Source: Desulfuromonadales bacterium (lineage in GTDB: Bacteria; Desulfobacterota; Desulfuromonadia; Geobacterales; Pseudopelobacteraceae). From it: a stretch of 44,633 nt of DNA. Of the stretch, positions 15,691 to 24,135 are shown piece after piece. Below the pieces are notes generated by a model. It saw nothing but the letters and a program-made list of their open reading frames with translations. It ran no database searches and was not told the origin of the DNA. The position numbers and the translations under genes were made by a program. How positions within the stretch are numbered: position 1 is the first letter of the stretch; every line of letters starts with the position of its first letter. Where the stretch lies: assembly GCA_016650295.1 (NCBI GenBank), contig JAENWA010000027.1:1-44633 (forward strand), in the 5' to 3' direction.

Positions 15691-17037
15691 ATGAACGATA
15701 GTCACTACTGTCCCCATACGCCGGAGGAGATCAGCGAGATGCTGGCTGCCATCGGCGTTTCAAGCGTCGAGGAACTCTTTGCGCCGATTCCGGCTGAATT
15801 GCGGGCCAAACCCTTGACAATCCCGGCCGGGATGTCTGAATTCGAGACCTTTGCCCGTATGCAGGCCATTGCCGGGGAAAATACCCAGGGCATGACCAAT
15901 TACATCGGCGGCGGTTTTTATGATCACATCATCCCTTCCGCGATTGACCACCTTTCCGGCCGTGCCGAGTTCTACACCGCCTATACCCCCTACCAGCCGG
16001 AATGCTCACAGGGTACGCTGCAGGCTCTCTTCGAGTACCAGACCGCCATCTGCCGCCTAACCGGGCTGGGTGTGTCGAATGCCTCGCTCTACGACGGCGG
16101 TACCGCCTGTGCCGAGGCCGCCATGATGGCCCTGCGGGTGACCGGCCGCAACAAAATCGTTGTGGACGCAAGCGTCAATCCCTTCTCGCGCCAGGTGCTC
16201 AAGACCTACCTCTTCAACCTGGATGTGGAGATCGTCGAGATTGCCCCGGTGAATGGCGCCCTGGACCGGGCCGGACTGGCCGCTGTGCTGGATGAAACTG
16301 TGGCCGCCCTGCTGGTGCAGAACCCAAACTTCTTCGGCACAATCGATGACTTTACCGACCTGGCGCAGCAGGTCCACACCCTGGGCGGCCTGCTGATCGC
16401 CTCGGTCTACCCGGTTTCCCTCGGCATCCTCAAGTCGCCGGGCGAGATGGGGGTCGATATCGCGGTCGGTGACGGCCAGAGCCTGGGCAATCCGCTCTCC
16501 TTCGGCGGACCTTCCTTCGGCTTCATCGCCGCCAAAAAGTCCCTTATCCGCAATATGCCGGGGCGTATCGTCGGCGAGACCGTTGACAGAAACGGCAAGC
16601 GCGGTTTCGTACTGACCCTGCAGGCCCGCGAGCAGCATATCAAGCGCCACAAGGCCACCTCCAACATCTGCAGTAACCAGGGGCTGTGCGCCCTGCGCGG
16701 TTTGATCTTCCTTTCGCTGGTCGGAAAGCAGGGGCTGGCCGACATGGCTGTCCTCAACCGTGACAAGGCCGAGTATGCCAAGGCCCGGCTGGCGGCCATT
16801 CCCGGAGTAAAGGTGCTGCAATCGGCACCAACCTTTAACGAGTTTACGATCTCTCTGCCGAAGCCCGCCGCAGCGCTGGTGGAAGGGATGCTGAAGGAGG
16901 GTATCACCGCCGGGGTGCCCCTGTGCGACTTCTATGAAGGCCTAGAAAACGCCCTGGTGGTGACCGTGACGGAGAAGCGAAGCAAAAAGGAAATCGACCA
17001 CTTTGCCACACTGCTGGAGGCGGCGTTATGCAACTGA
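15691..17037 (+). CDS. gcvPA: Glycine dehydrogenase (decarboxylating) subunit 1
   Basis: 448 residues from the ATG at 15691 with GGAGAG 4-9 bp upstream. Conserved GcvPA stretches include [18 protein letters not shown]-like [54 protein letters not shown] and [18 protein letters not shown]. With GcvPB it forms the two-subunit PLP-dependent P protein that decarboxylates glycine. The 3' end overlaps gcvPB by 10 bp. Confidence 0.95.
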   Translation: MNDSHYCPHTPEEISEMLAAIGVSSVEELFAPIPAELRAKPLTIPAGMSEFETFARMQAIAGENTQGMTNYIGGGFYDHIIPSAIDHLSGRAEFYTAYTPYQPECSQGTLQALFEYQTAICRLTGLGVSNASLYDGGTACAEAAMMALRVTGRNKIVVDASVNPFSRQVLKTYLFNLDVEIVEIAPVNGALDRAGLAAVLDETVAALLVQNPNFFGTIDDFTDLAQQVHTLGGLLIASVYPVSLGILKSPGEMGVDIAVGDGQSLGNPLSFGGPSFGFIAAKKSLIRNMPGRIVGETVDRNGKRGFVLTLQAREQHIKRHKATSNICSNQGLCALRGLIFLSLVGKQGLADMAVLNRDKAEYAKARLAAIPGVKVLQSAPTFNEFTISLPKPAAALVEGMLKEGITAGVPLCDFYEGLENALVVTVTEKRSKKEIDHFATLLEAALCN

Positions 17038-18476
17038 TCTACGAAAAGTCCATCCCCGGCCGTCGCGGCGTCAAGCTGCCGGCTTCCGATGTCCCTTCTG
17101 CCGCCGCGCTCCCCGCACACCTGCTGCGGGCTGAAACCGCCGGACTGGCCGAGGTCTCCGAACTGGACCTGGTGCGGCACTTCACCAACCTTTCCCGCCG
17201 CAATTTTTCGGTGGATACCAACTTTTATCCGCTTGGTTCCTGCACCATGAAGTACAACGCCAAGGTGCTGGAGAACTCGGCCGCCCTGTTTGCCCCCTTC
17301 CACCCCATGACCGCGCTTCTGCCGGGGGGCGAGGAGTTCTGTCAGGGCACCCTGGGTATGCTGCATGACCTGGGGCTGCTGCTGGCCGACATCACCGGCA
17401 TGGATGAGGTTACCACCCAGCCGCTGGCCGGCGCCCACGGCGAGATGACCGGCATCCTGCTGGTGGCCGCCTACCACGCCGCCCGCGGCAACAAGGCCAA
17501 GAAGAAATACGTGGTGGTGCCCGATTCATCCCACGGCACCAATCCTGCCTCGGCCGCGATTGCCGGCTACGAGATCATCACCGTGCCGACCGCCCCCTAC
17601 GGCGACATGGATCTGGAACTGTTCAAAAAGGCCATGACCGACGAGGTGGCGGCGGTCATGATGACCTGCCCCAACACCCTGGGGCTGTTCAACCCGCACA
17701 TCAAGGAGATCAGCGACATTGCCCACTCTCACGACGCCCTGATGTACTACGACGGCGCCAACCTGAACGCCATCATGGGCAAGGTCAAGCCGGGCGATGT
17801 GGGCTTCGACGTCATCCATGTCAACCTGCACAAGACCTTCGGCACCCCCCACGGCGGCGGCGGTCCCGGTTCCGGCCCGGTCGGGGTCAAAAAGGCCCTG
17901 ATCCCGTTTCTGCCCCAGCCGCGCATCATCAAGGATGGTCAGGGTCTGTTCCAACTTGAGTCAAAACGTCCGGGTTCCATCGGTCGCACAGCCAACTTCT
18001 TCGGCAACTTCGGGGTCATGGCCAAGGCCTACGCCTACATCATCATGCTGGGTCGCGAGGGGCTGGTGCGGGCCTCGGAGCAGGCGGTGCTGAATGCCAA
18101 CTACATCAAGGAACGGCTGAAACCGTACTACGATTTGCCCTACGACATGACCTGCATGCACGAGTGCGTCTTTTCGGCCTCCAAACAGCTGGCCCACGGC
18201 GTCCATGCCATCGACATCGCCAAGTTCCTGATTGATCGGGGCTACCACCCCCCCACGGTCTACTTCCCGATGATCGTCAAGGAGGCCATCATGATCGAGC
18301 CGACCGAGACCGAGAGCAAGGGCACCATGGATGCCTTCATCGAGGTCATGATCGAGGCGGCGCAGATGGCTGAGACAAATCCCCAGGCCCTGCATGATGC
18401 ACCGCTGACCATGCCGATCTCCAGGCTGGATGAGACCAAGGCCGCCCGTGAGCAGAACGTGTGCTGTATGGCTTGA
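17028..18476 (+). CDS. gcvPB: Glycine dehydrogenase (decarboxylating) subunit 2
   Basis: 482 residues. The PLP-binding Lys lies in [44 protein letters not shown] and [11 protein letters not shown] are all family-typical. It completes the P protein with gcvPA, overlapping it by 10 bp. The gene ends just before the heptamer repeat array at 18490. Confidence 0.96.
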   Translation: MQLIYEKSIPGRRGVKLPASDVPSAAALPAHLLRAETAGLAEVSELDLVRHFTNLSRRNFSVDTNFYPLGSCTMKYNAKVLENSAALFAPFHPMTALLPGGEEFCQGTLGMLHDLGLLLADITGMDEVTTQPLAGAHGEMTGILLVAAYHAARGNKAKKKYVVVPDSSHGTNPASAAIAGYEIITVPTAPYGDMDLELFKKAMTDEVAAVMMTCPNTLGLFNPHIKEISDIAHSHDALMYYDGANLNAIMGKVKPGDVGFDVIHVNLHKTFGTPHGGGGPGSGPVGVKKALIPFLPQPRIIKDGQGLFQLESKRPGSIGRTANFFGNFGVMAKAYAYIIMLGREGLVRASEQAVLNANYIKERLKPYYDLPYDMTCMHECVFSASKQLAHGVHAIDIAKFLIDRGYHPPTVYFPMIVKEAIMIEPTETESKGTMDAFIEVMIEAAQMAETNPQALHDAPLTMPISRLDETKAAREQNVCCMA

Positions 18477-18489
18477 GAGGCAGGTGGTT

Positions 18490-18604
18490 AGGTTGAAGGT
18501 TGAAGGTTGAAGGTTGAAGGTTGAAGGTTGAAGGCTGAAGGCTGAAGGTTGAAGGTTGAAGGCTGAAGGCTGAAGGCTGAAGGCTGAAGGCTGAAGGCTG
18601 AAGG
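18490..18604 (+). repeat. Heptamer tandem array (GGTTGAA/GGCTGAA)
   Basis: About 16 head-to-tail heptamers, first of the TTGAAGG type, then mixed, then CTGAAGG, fill the space after gcvPB. A shorter inverted array lies at 18675-18699, so the two could pair in RNA or single-stranded DNA. Confidence 0.9.
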
Positions 18605-18674
18605 AATGCAAGGCGTAAACCGTGCTGCCCTTGCTCGCTAGAGGCGCAACCATCAAAAGAAGGCATGCTTTTAC

Positions 18675-18699
18675 TTCAACCTTCAACCTTCAACCTTCA
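18675..18699 (-). repeat. Inverted heptamer array, short
   Basis: TTCAACC repeated three times plus a partial unit, the reverse complement of the TTGAAGG units at 18490-18604. It lies about 27 bp upstream of the ccsA start. Confidence 0.85.
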
Positions 18700-18725
18700 T
18701 TCTATGCCTGAAAAGGTTCCTGTAA

Positions 18726-19445
18726 ATGTCGTGGCTGCTGGTCTTCTCGTTCGTCTGTTACTGTTTCGGTTCTGCATGGCGTTTGGTCTTTGCCGCCGGT
18801 TGTGCGGCCCAATCGGTTTATCTGCTTCAGCGCAGCCTGTCCCTCGGCAGGCTGCCGCTGCTGGGGCCTCATGATACACTGACCTTCTTTGCCCTTTCCA
18901 TTGCCGTACTGGCTCTGATCACATCCTTCTCGCCCACTGTCCGTAAGGCACGCTGGTTCACGGTCTCTTCCGGGATCAGCGCCGCCCTTTTTACACTGAT
19001 CGCCCTCGGATTCAAGCCTTTGAACATGCCGCTTCCGCAGATCCTCGATACGCTCTGGTTCGAGCTGCATGTGGTGCTGGCGTTCTTCAGCTACGCCCTC
19101 TTTGTCCTGGGAGGGCTGCTGTGTGCCGCGTTTCTGATACGGGATGAACGGGCCTGGCTGGACGTCCAGTTCAAGACCGCCATGGTGGGCTGGTCGTTCT
19201 TCTCGGCTTCGATGGTGGCGGGAGGCATCTGGGGCTATTACGCCTGGGGGACCTACTGGCTCTGGACACCAAAGGAGTTGTGGACCTCGATCCTGTGGCT
19301 GTTTTATGCGCTGCTGCTGCATCTGCGCCTGAAGGGTGCCCGCTGGGACAGGGCAACCGCCTGGCTGGGGATAGCAGGGATGTTCGTGATGCTGTTCACC
19401 TATCTGGGGGTCAGCATGCTGATGAAGAGTTCACACAGCTTTTGA
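18726..19445 (+). CDS. CcsA/ResC-type cytochrome c biogenesis membrane protein
   Basis: 239 residues, about eight membrane helices. The haem-handling motif reads WGYYAWGTYWLWTPKELWTS, matching the CcsA/CcmC tryptophan-rich WWD region, although the Asp of the usual WxWDPKE is Thr. A conserved His occurs in ELHVVLAFFSY and another near the C-terminus (SSHSF). System II cytochrome biogenesis fits the multihaem cytochrome at 42853; the TlpA-like and CcdA proteins at 22-23 kb would supply thiol reduction. Weak AAAAGG before the ATG. Confidence 0.88.
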   Translation: MSWLLVFSFVCYCFGSAWRLVFAAGCAAQSVYLLQRSLSLGRLPLLGPHDTLTFFALSIAVLALITSFSPTVRKARWFTVSSGISAALFTLIALGFKPLNMPLPQILDTLWFELHVVLAFFSYALFVLGGLLCAAFLIRDERAWLDVQFKTAMVGWSFFSASMVAGGIWGYYAWGTYWLWTPKELWTSILWLFYALLLHLRLKGARWDRATAWLGIAGMFVMLFTYLGVSMLMKSSHSF

Positions 19446-19479
19446 GGTAAAAATTGACCTTCGATTCACTGCACCTGTA

Positions 19480-19517
19480 AGAAAGCCCCCCGGAAGCTGT
19501 TCCGAGGGGCTTTCTTT
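19480..19517. terminator. Bidirectional terminator between ccsA and the helicase
   Basis: AAGAAAGCCCC and GGGGCTTTCTT, with inner CGGAA/TTCCG pairing, form a long stem followed by TTTTTA. The convergent genes both end here; the helicase stop codon begins at 19520. Confidence 0.85.
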
Positions 19518-20933
19518 TTATTCCGCGGCCGTCTGCGGAGCTGTGGTACCTTCTCCGGCCGGTTTCTTTCTTCTGCGCCTGCGTTTCTTGGCCGGCTCTC
19601 CGGTTTCAGGATTCACCTTTGCAGCAGCCGGTGTAACGGCCGGCGCCTTGGCCGGAGCTGATTTGGCGGCCGCCGGGGCGCTCTTGAACGGTGGTCTGGA
19701 GTTTTTGAGTGGCGGCCGGGCGCTGCCGCTTCCGCGCCCCGCGCCAGGGGCATCCTTCTTGTACTTCGGCCGTGCGACCCGCTTGAAATCATTCACAAAC
19801 AGCTCGTCTTCGGCCCATTCAACCGGTATCTTGCCCTTGATATATTCCTCGATGGCCTCCAGATACAGTACACCGTCCTCATCTGCCAGGGAAATGGCGA
19901 TGCCATCCGCTCCGGCCCGTGCGGTACGGCCGATACGATGGACGTAGTCCTCGCAATCCTGCGGCAGGTCGTAATTGATCACGTGAGAGACGCCGTCGAT
20001 GTGCAGGCCGCGCGAGGCGACATCGGTCGCAATCAGGATTGGCAGCGTCCCTTCCTTGAAATCCTCCAGGATGCGCATCCGTTTCTTCTGATCCACGTCG
20101 CCCGAGATTATGCGGCTGGGACAACCGTTAGCGTTCAGCCGGTCATTGAGGTATTCCCCTTCGCGTTTGGTATTGATGAAAATCATGGTGCGAACCATGC
20201 CGACGCGGCGCAAGAGACCCAGCAGCAGTGGGAACTTTTCCTTGCGCGAGGCGTGGTACAGAACCTGCTGGACATTTTCAGCGGTCATCTTCTCGGGGGT
20301 AACGGAAACCTTTTCCGGACTGTTCATGAACTCGTAGGCCAGTTCCATCACCCGCAGGTTGAGGGTAGCGGAAAACATCAGGTTCTGGCGCTGGTCAAAG
20401 GGGGGCAGACGGCGCAGAATAAAGCGCAGGTCGGCGATGAATCCCATGTCGAACATGCGGTCGGCCTCATCGATGATCAGCATCTCGATCTCTTTCAGGC
20501 TGTAGACCTTCTGTTTGAGATAATCGATCAGCCGCCCCGGTGTGCCGATGACCACATCCGCTCCGTCACGGAGCGCATCGCGCTGTTTCATGTAGTCAAC
20601 GCCGCCGTAAATGGCCTGGATCGTGAAGCCGCAATGCCGGCCGAGAATTTGGGCGTCCTGTTCGATCTGCACCACCAGTTCCCTGGTCGGCGCCAGGATC
20701 AGCGCTCGCGGGTGCTTGCCGGTTGTGGATGCCGGGGCCTTCATGAGCCGCGTGAAAAGTGTAATCAGGAAGGCCGCTGTCTTGCCGGTGCCTGTCTGGG
20801 CCTGTCCGGCCACATCCTTTCCGGTCAGGCTGATGGGCAGGGTCTGTTCCTGAATGGGAGTACAGGTGCTGAAACCTGCTTCGGCAATGCCCTCCATAAG
20901 TGCTTCCGGGAGAGAAAGTTCATTAAACAACAT
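19518..20933 (-). CDS. DEAD-box ATP-dependent RNA helicase (RhlE-like)
   Basis: 471 residues with all helicase motifs: TPIQEQTLPISL (Q motif), AQTGTGKT (I), PTRELVVQ (Ia), GTPGRL (Ib), DEAD (II), SAT (III), ATDVASRGLHID (V) and HRIGRTAR (VI). The C-terminal 80 residues are Pro/Ala/Lys-rich and end in a strongly basic stretch (KKRRRRRKK), a likely RNA-binding tail. Cytoplasmic; probable role in ribosome assembly or mRNA remodelling. Single gene, convergent with ccsA. Confidence 0.95.
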   Translation of the reverse strand: MLFNELSLPEALMEGIAEAGFSTCTPIQEQTLPISLTGKDVAGQAQTGTGKTAAFLITLFTRLMKAPASTTGKHPRALILAPTRELVVQIEQDAQILGRHCGFTIQAIYGGVDYMKQRDALRDGADVVIGTPGRLIDYLKQKVYSLKEIEMLIIDEADRMFDMGFIADLRFILRRLPPFDQRQNLMFSATLNLRVMELAYEFMNSPEKVSVTPEKMTAENVQQVLYHASRKEKFPLLLGLLRRVGMVRTMIFINTKREGEYLNDRLNANGCPSRIISGDVDQKKRMRILEDFKEGTLPILIATDVASRGLHIDGVSHVINYDLPQDCEDYVHRIGRTARAGADGIAISLADEDGVLYLEAIEEYIKGKIPVEWAEDELFVNDFKRVARPKYKKDAPGAGRGSGSARPPLKNSRPPFKSAPAAAKSAPAKAPAVTPAAAKVNPETGEPAKKRRRRRKKPAGEGTTAPQTAAE

Positions 20934-21115
20934 GGGAAACCCTCGTACTGTTTTCGTGTGTATGGTGCTGTCAAAGCTGACATACCATATACCGCTGCCG
21001 CCTGTCTGGCAATGGAAACCTTGTGCAAGCGGGCACCCAACAGCCAGAAATTCTTTGACAAACCTTTAAACGTTCCTTTACTATGACACAAATTCACCCC
21101 CTAAGGACCCTCCTG

Positions 21116-22084
21116 ATGCAGGCCGCACTCAATATCATTGGCGAAGATCTGATAAACGTAGAATTGCAGTTCCGTAAGGATCTGGAGTCCGATGTCCCCC
21201 TGATCCGCAAGGTCGGAGAATATGTCCTTTCCAGTGGCGGAAAGCGCGTGCGACCGGCGCTTTTGCTGCTGGCCGCACGTCTGTGCGGCTACCGGGGTGA
21301 CCAGGCTGTGCCTCTGGCCAGCGTGGTCGAGTTTATCCACACGGCGACACTCTTGCACGACGACGTAGTCGATAGTGCTACCCTTCGGCGTGGCCTGGCC
21401 TCGGCCAACACCCTGTGGGGCAACGAGGCCTCGGTACTGGTGGGTGATTTCCTCTTTTCCAAATCATTCTCGCTGATGGTGGGGGTCGGCAGCCTCGATA
21501 TCCTGCGGGTGCTCTCCAGCGCCACGACTGTCATTGCCGAAGGCGAGGTCATGCAGCTGCTCTGTACCGGTGAGATGAACCTGTTGGAAGAACGTTACGT
21601 AGAAGTGGTGCGCTCAAAGACCGCCATTCTCATGTCCGCGGCCTGTGAGGCCGGGGCCATTCTGGGCAATGCGACCCCCGGGCAGCAGAAGGCGATGGCT
21701 GATTTCGGCATGTCATTGGGAATCGCATTTCAATTGATGGACGATACGCTGGACTACATTGCCACTGAGGAGGATTTCGGCAAGAGCATCGGTCATGACC
21801 TGGAAGAGGGAAAAATCACGCTGCCACTGATCCATACCCTGCGCCACTGCAGTGCCGATGAGCGTTCCATCATAGAAGCGGTTGTCGAGAAGGATGAAAT
21901 GACACTGGAGGATTTCCGTCAGGTGTCCGGCCTGGTCCTGCAATATGGCGGCATAACCTATACCGTGGACGCGGCCCGACGTAATATACACGAGTGTCAA
22001 ACACACTTGGAACAGTTTGAGAATACCCCGGTCAGGGTAGCCCTGCACGAACTTGCGGAGTACGTTGTTACCCGCAACCGATAG
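21116..22084 (+). CDS. ispB: Polyprenyl diphosphate synthase (octaprenyl type)
   Basis: 322 residues from the ATG at 21116, which has AAGGA 9 bp upstream; the upstream ATG at 21083 has no such site. The first Asp-rich motif is HDDVVD (82-86) and the second QLMDDTLDY; GGKRVRPALLL and the VRSKTA region are also typical of trans-prenyltransferases. It supplies the side chain of menaquinone. A TlpA-like lipoprotein gene follows after 47 bp. Confidence 0.92.
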   Translation: MQAALNIIGEDLINVELQFRKDLESDVPLIRKVGEYVLSSGGKRVRPALLLLAARLCGYRGDQAVPLASVVEFIHTATLLHDDVVDSATLRRGLASANTLWGNEASVLVGDFLFSKSFSLMVGVGSLDILRVLSSATTVIAEGEVMQLLCTGEMNLLEERYVEVVRSKTAILMSAACEAGAILGNATPGQQKAMADFGMSLGIAFQLMDDTLDYIATEEDFGKSIGHDLEEGKITLPLIHTLRHCSADERSIIEAVVEKDEMTLEDFRQVSGLVLQYGGITYTVDAARRNIHECQTHLEQFENTPVRVALHELAEYVVTRNR

Positions 22085-22131
22085 ACTGCCCATACTTCGC
22101 ACTTTCCGATCAACGTTCTCCGGAGGAATTT

Positions 22132-22653
22132 ATGCAACGATTTGTCATATACTGCCTGATGGTTTCCGCGCTGCTGATGTCGGCAGGTTGTACAAAAAAG
22201 GAGCAGGCTCAGGGCCCGGCTGAAGTCAGGGAAAATAAACCGGTGCCTGAGATTACCGTTAATTCCCTCAAAAATGTTCCTCTCAAGCTTTCAGAACTGA
22301 AGGGCAAGGTCGTTCTGCTCAACTTTTGGGCCACCTGGTGTCCGCCCTGTCGTGGAGAGATTCCCGCCATGATGAAGCTGAACAGTGCCATGGCCGGCAA
22401 GCCGTTTCAGATGGTAGCTGTTTCCATTGATGAAGGCGGCGTTCCCGAGATTGAATCCTTTTTTAAAACAACCGGTTTTTCCCTGCCGACCTATACCGAT
22501 CCCGGCAATGCAGCGCAAAAAATATACGGCATAACCGGCGTACCCGAGACGTTTGTTATTGATAAAAACGGCATCCTGGTCAAAAAAGTTATCGGCCCCC
22601 TGGCCTGGGATTCGCCCGAGGCAGTTTCCTTTCTCGAAGGTTTGATGAAATAG
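22132..22653 (+). CDS. TlpA/ResA-like thioredoxin lipoprotein
   Basis: 173 residues. Lipobox LMSAGC (Cys at 20) anchors it to a membrane; the thioredoxin fold carries the active site WATWCPPCRGE and the cis-Pro region ITGVPETFVID. It should be a periplasmic thiol reductant for apocytochrome c. The CcdA gene follows 14 bp later and would deliver its electrons. GGAGG precedes the ATG. Confidence 0.93.
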   Translation: MQRFVIYCLMVSALLMSAGCTKKEQAQGPAEVRENKPVPEITVNSLKNVPLKLSELKGKVVLLNFWATWCPPCRGEIPAMMKLNSAMAGKPFQMVAVSIDEGGVPEIESFFKTTGFSLPTYTDPGNAAQKIYGITGVPETFVIDKNGILVKKVIGPLAWDSPEAVSFLEGLMK

Positions 22654-22667
22654 GAGAGTCTTTTGTA

Positions 22668-23396
22668 ATGCATACTCAAGATGTAACCTATTTTGGCGCG
22701 TTTATCGCGGGGCTGCTCTCGTTTCTTTCCCCCTGTGTCCTGCCGTTGATCCCGTCCTATATCACCTATATCACCGGTCTATCCTTTGTTGATCTGCAGG
22801 AGGAACACCCCAGTCACAAGGTGCGCCAGACGGCCATGCTGCATTCCCTGGCCTTTATCCTCGGTTTTACCGTGGTTTTTGTCTTGCTGGGTGCTTCCGC
22901 CACCTATCTCGGCTCCTTCCTGAATCAGCACGCCGGCATTCTCAGAAAAGCCGGCGGCATACTGCTCTTGCTGTTTGGTGTCCACGTCACCGGACTGCTC
23001 CCGCTCCGCATACTGATGGGTGAAAAGCGTGTGACGCTCCATCGCAAACCGGCTGGGTATGTCGGCACCTTTCTGGTTGGTCTTGCGTTTGCGGCCGGCT
23101 GGACCCCCTGCATCGGCCCGATTCTGGCCGCGATCCTGATGGTGGCCGCCACCGAAGAAAATGTATCTCACGGCATTATTCTGCTGCTGATCTATTCTCT
23201 GGGGCTCGGCATTCCGTTTTTTCTTTCCTCCCTGGCCATGCACCAGTTTATTGTCACGTTTCAGCGCTTCAAAAAATACATCCGGCTGTTTGAAATCTGT
23301 ACCGGTGTCTTTCTGGTGATCATCGGAGTCACGATCTATTTCAACTGGTTGTCGCGCTTTTCGGCTCTTGTTTCTGATTTGTTCGGTGGAGGCTAA
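22668..23396 (+). CDS. CcdA-type thiol-disulfide electron carrier
   Basis: 242 residues, six membrane helices. The two conserved Cys are in LSFLSPCVLPLIPSYITY and FAAGWTPCIGPILAAIL, the pair that passes electrons across the membrane. A close partner of the TlpA-like lipoprotein just upstream. Serves cytochrome c maturation together with the CcsA protein at 18.7 kb. Confidence 0.95.
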   Translation: MHTQDVTYFGAFIAGLLSFLSPCVLPLIPSYITYITGLSFVDLQEEHPSHKVRQTAMLHSLAFILGFTVVFVLLGASATYLGSFLNQHAGILRKAGGILLLLFGVHVTGLLPLRILMGEKRVTLHRKPAGYVGTFLVGLAFAAGWTPCIGPILAAILMVAATEENVSHGIILLLIYSLGLGIPFFLSSLAMHQFIVTFQRFKKYIRLFEICTGVFLVIIGVTIYFNWLSRFSALVSDLFGGG

Positions 23397-23828
23397 GTGA
23401 AGTCCCATCGCGCCCGGCACTCGGTTCAACTGGCCGTGACCAATCTGGCGGTGACCGAAGCCTTTTACGCCGGTATCCTGGAATTGCCGGTGCAGCGATC
23501 ACTTACCTCAATCGGGGCACCTGATCACCTTGTGCTGGATATGGACGGTATCGCGCTGGTTTTTGTGGATGAGGACGATGTTGTCAGGGCACATCCGGTG
23601 CTGAGAAACCGTTTCAGCATGTTTCCGCGCGGGATCGGGGTTACCCTGCATTTTGAGGTCAAGGATCTGGAAGGCATCAGTGATGCCATTAACGAGGAAG
23701 GTTTGGAGATACTCTATCCGCTTGAGATCAAGCCCTACGGTGTCAAGGAGATGTGGTGTTTCGATCCCGACGGTTATCTGGTGGTGCTGGATGAAGAACG
23801 GGAACCTGCAATAAAGGCCGGGGCGTAG
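23397..23828 (+). CDS. VOC (glyoxalase/dioxygenase fold) family protein
   Basis: 143 residues starting at a GTG directly after the ccdA stop (TAAGTG), with GGAGG upstream. Beta-alpha-beta-beta-beta pattern with HSVQLAVTNLAVTEAFYAGI at the start and WCFDPDGYLVVLDEE at the end is typical of the VOC superfamily. Possible metal ligands are His8 and Glu near the C-terminus. Substrate unknown. Its stop codon is inside the terminator stem. Confidence 0.85.
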   Translation: MKSHRARHSVQLAVTNLAVTEAFYAGILELPVQRSLTSIGAPDHLVLDMDGIALVFVDEDDVVRAHPVLRNRFSMFPRGIGVTLHFEVKDLEGISDAINEEGLEILYPLEIKPYGVKEMWCFDPDGYLVVLDEEREPAIKAGA

Positions 23829-23850
23829 CCAGGCCTTTATTGTTTTTTAT
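23810..23850 (+). terminator. Terminator at the end of the ccdA/VOC operon
   Basis: AATAAAGGCC (23810-23819) pairs with GGCCTTTATT (23832-23841), followed by GTTTTTTATTTT. The stem begins inside the VOC gene and also covers the end of the selenoprotein frame on the other strand. Confidence 0.85.
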
Positions 23851-23986
23851 TTTCTTTTTTCTCCTCCCGCGACGCGGGGGAACAGGTGTCGGACATTCAG
23901 GTCCGGACACCCAGTTTTGGAAGAATATAGCGGTTGAGTACAAACCAGATTACAAAAACAGCGACGATAATCAATATGTCTTTCAT
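23837..23986 (-). CDS. Candidate small membrane selenoprotein (in-frame TGA read as selenocysteine)
   Basis: The ATG at 23986 has a very strong AGGAGGGA ahead. The frame reads MKDILIIVAVFVIWFVLNRY, a single membrane helix, then ILPKLGVRT, then TGA at 23897-23899, then MSDTCSPASREEKKENKKQ and TAA at 23837. Reading TGA as Sec (U30) gives a 49-residue protein with a U-x4-C pair (UMSDTC), a redox-like motif just outside the membrane, and a charged tail. A SECIS-like hairpin follows at 23861-23882. If the TGA is a plain stop, the product is a 29-residue membrane peptide. I recall similar small Geobacter proteins ending in LGV-x-T but cannot name the family. It is divergent from a copper P-type ATPase. 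Confidence 0.65.
23861..23882 (-). promoter_or_regulatory. SECIS-like hairpin for selenocysteine insertion
   Basis: On the reverse strand TTCC-CCCGC, a GTC apical loop, and GCGGG-A-GGAG form a nine-pair stem with one bulged A. The loop is 24-26 bases after the TGA and begins with G, consistent with the bacterial SECIS rules (loop 16-37 bases downstream, G in the first two loop positions). Confidence 0.55.
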
Positions 23987-24135
23987 AGCTTCCCTCCTGA
24001 TTTGTTTCTAGCACATATTCAAAAAAACATATACAAATAGTTTATCGACCACGTGTATGGATAATTCACTCCCGGCTTCATCAGTGCACCACCTGAACAT
24101 CGGGATCTGGACGATGTTGTGGTGAATATCCAGGT

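Noticed and set aside
16057-16821. Long reverse-strand frame inside gcvPA
   Set aside because: It is a shadow of a highly conserved gene, with no ribosome site and low-quality composition; the same holds for long frames opposite cysA, the P-type ATPase and the RSH gene.
18490-18604. The heptamer array as a CRISPR-like locus
   Set aside because: Units are 7 bp and contiguous, with no spacers and no cas genes.
19938-21086. 382-codon forward frame opposite the DEAD-box helicase
   Set aside because: The reverse strand carries every helicase motif; the forward frame has no start signal or domain.
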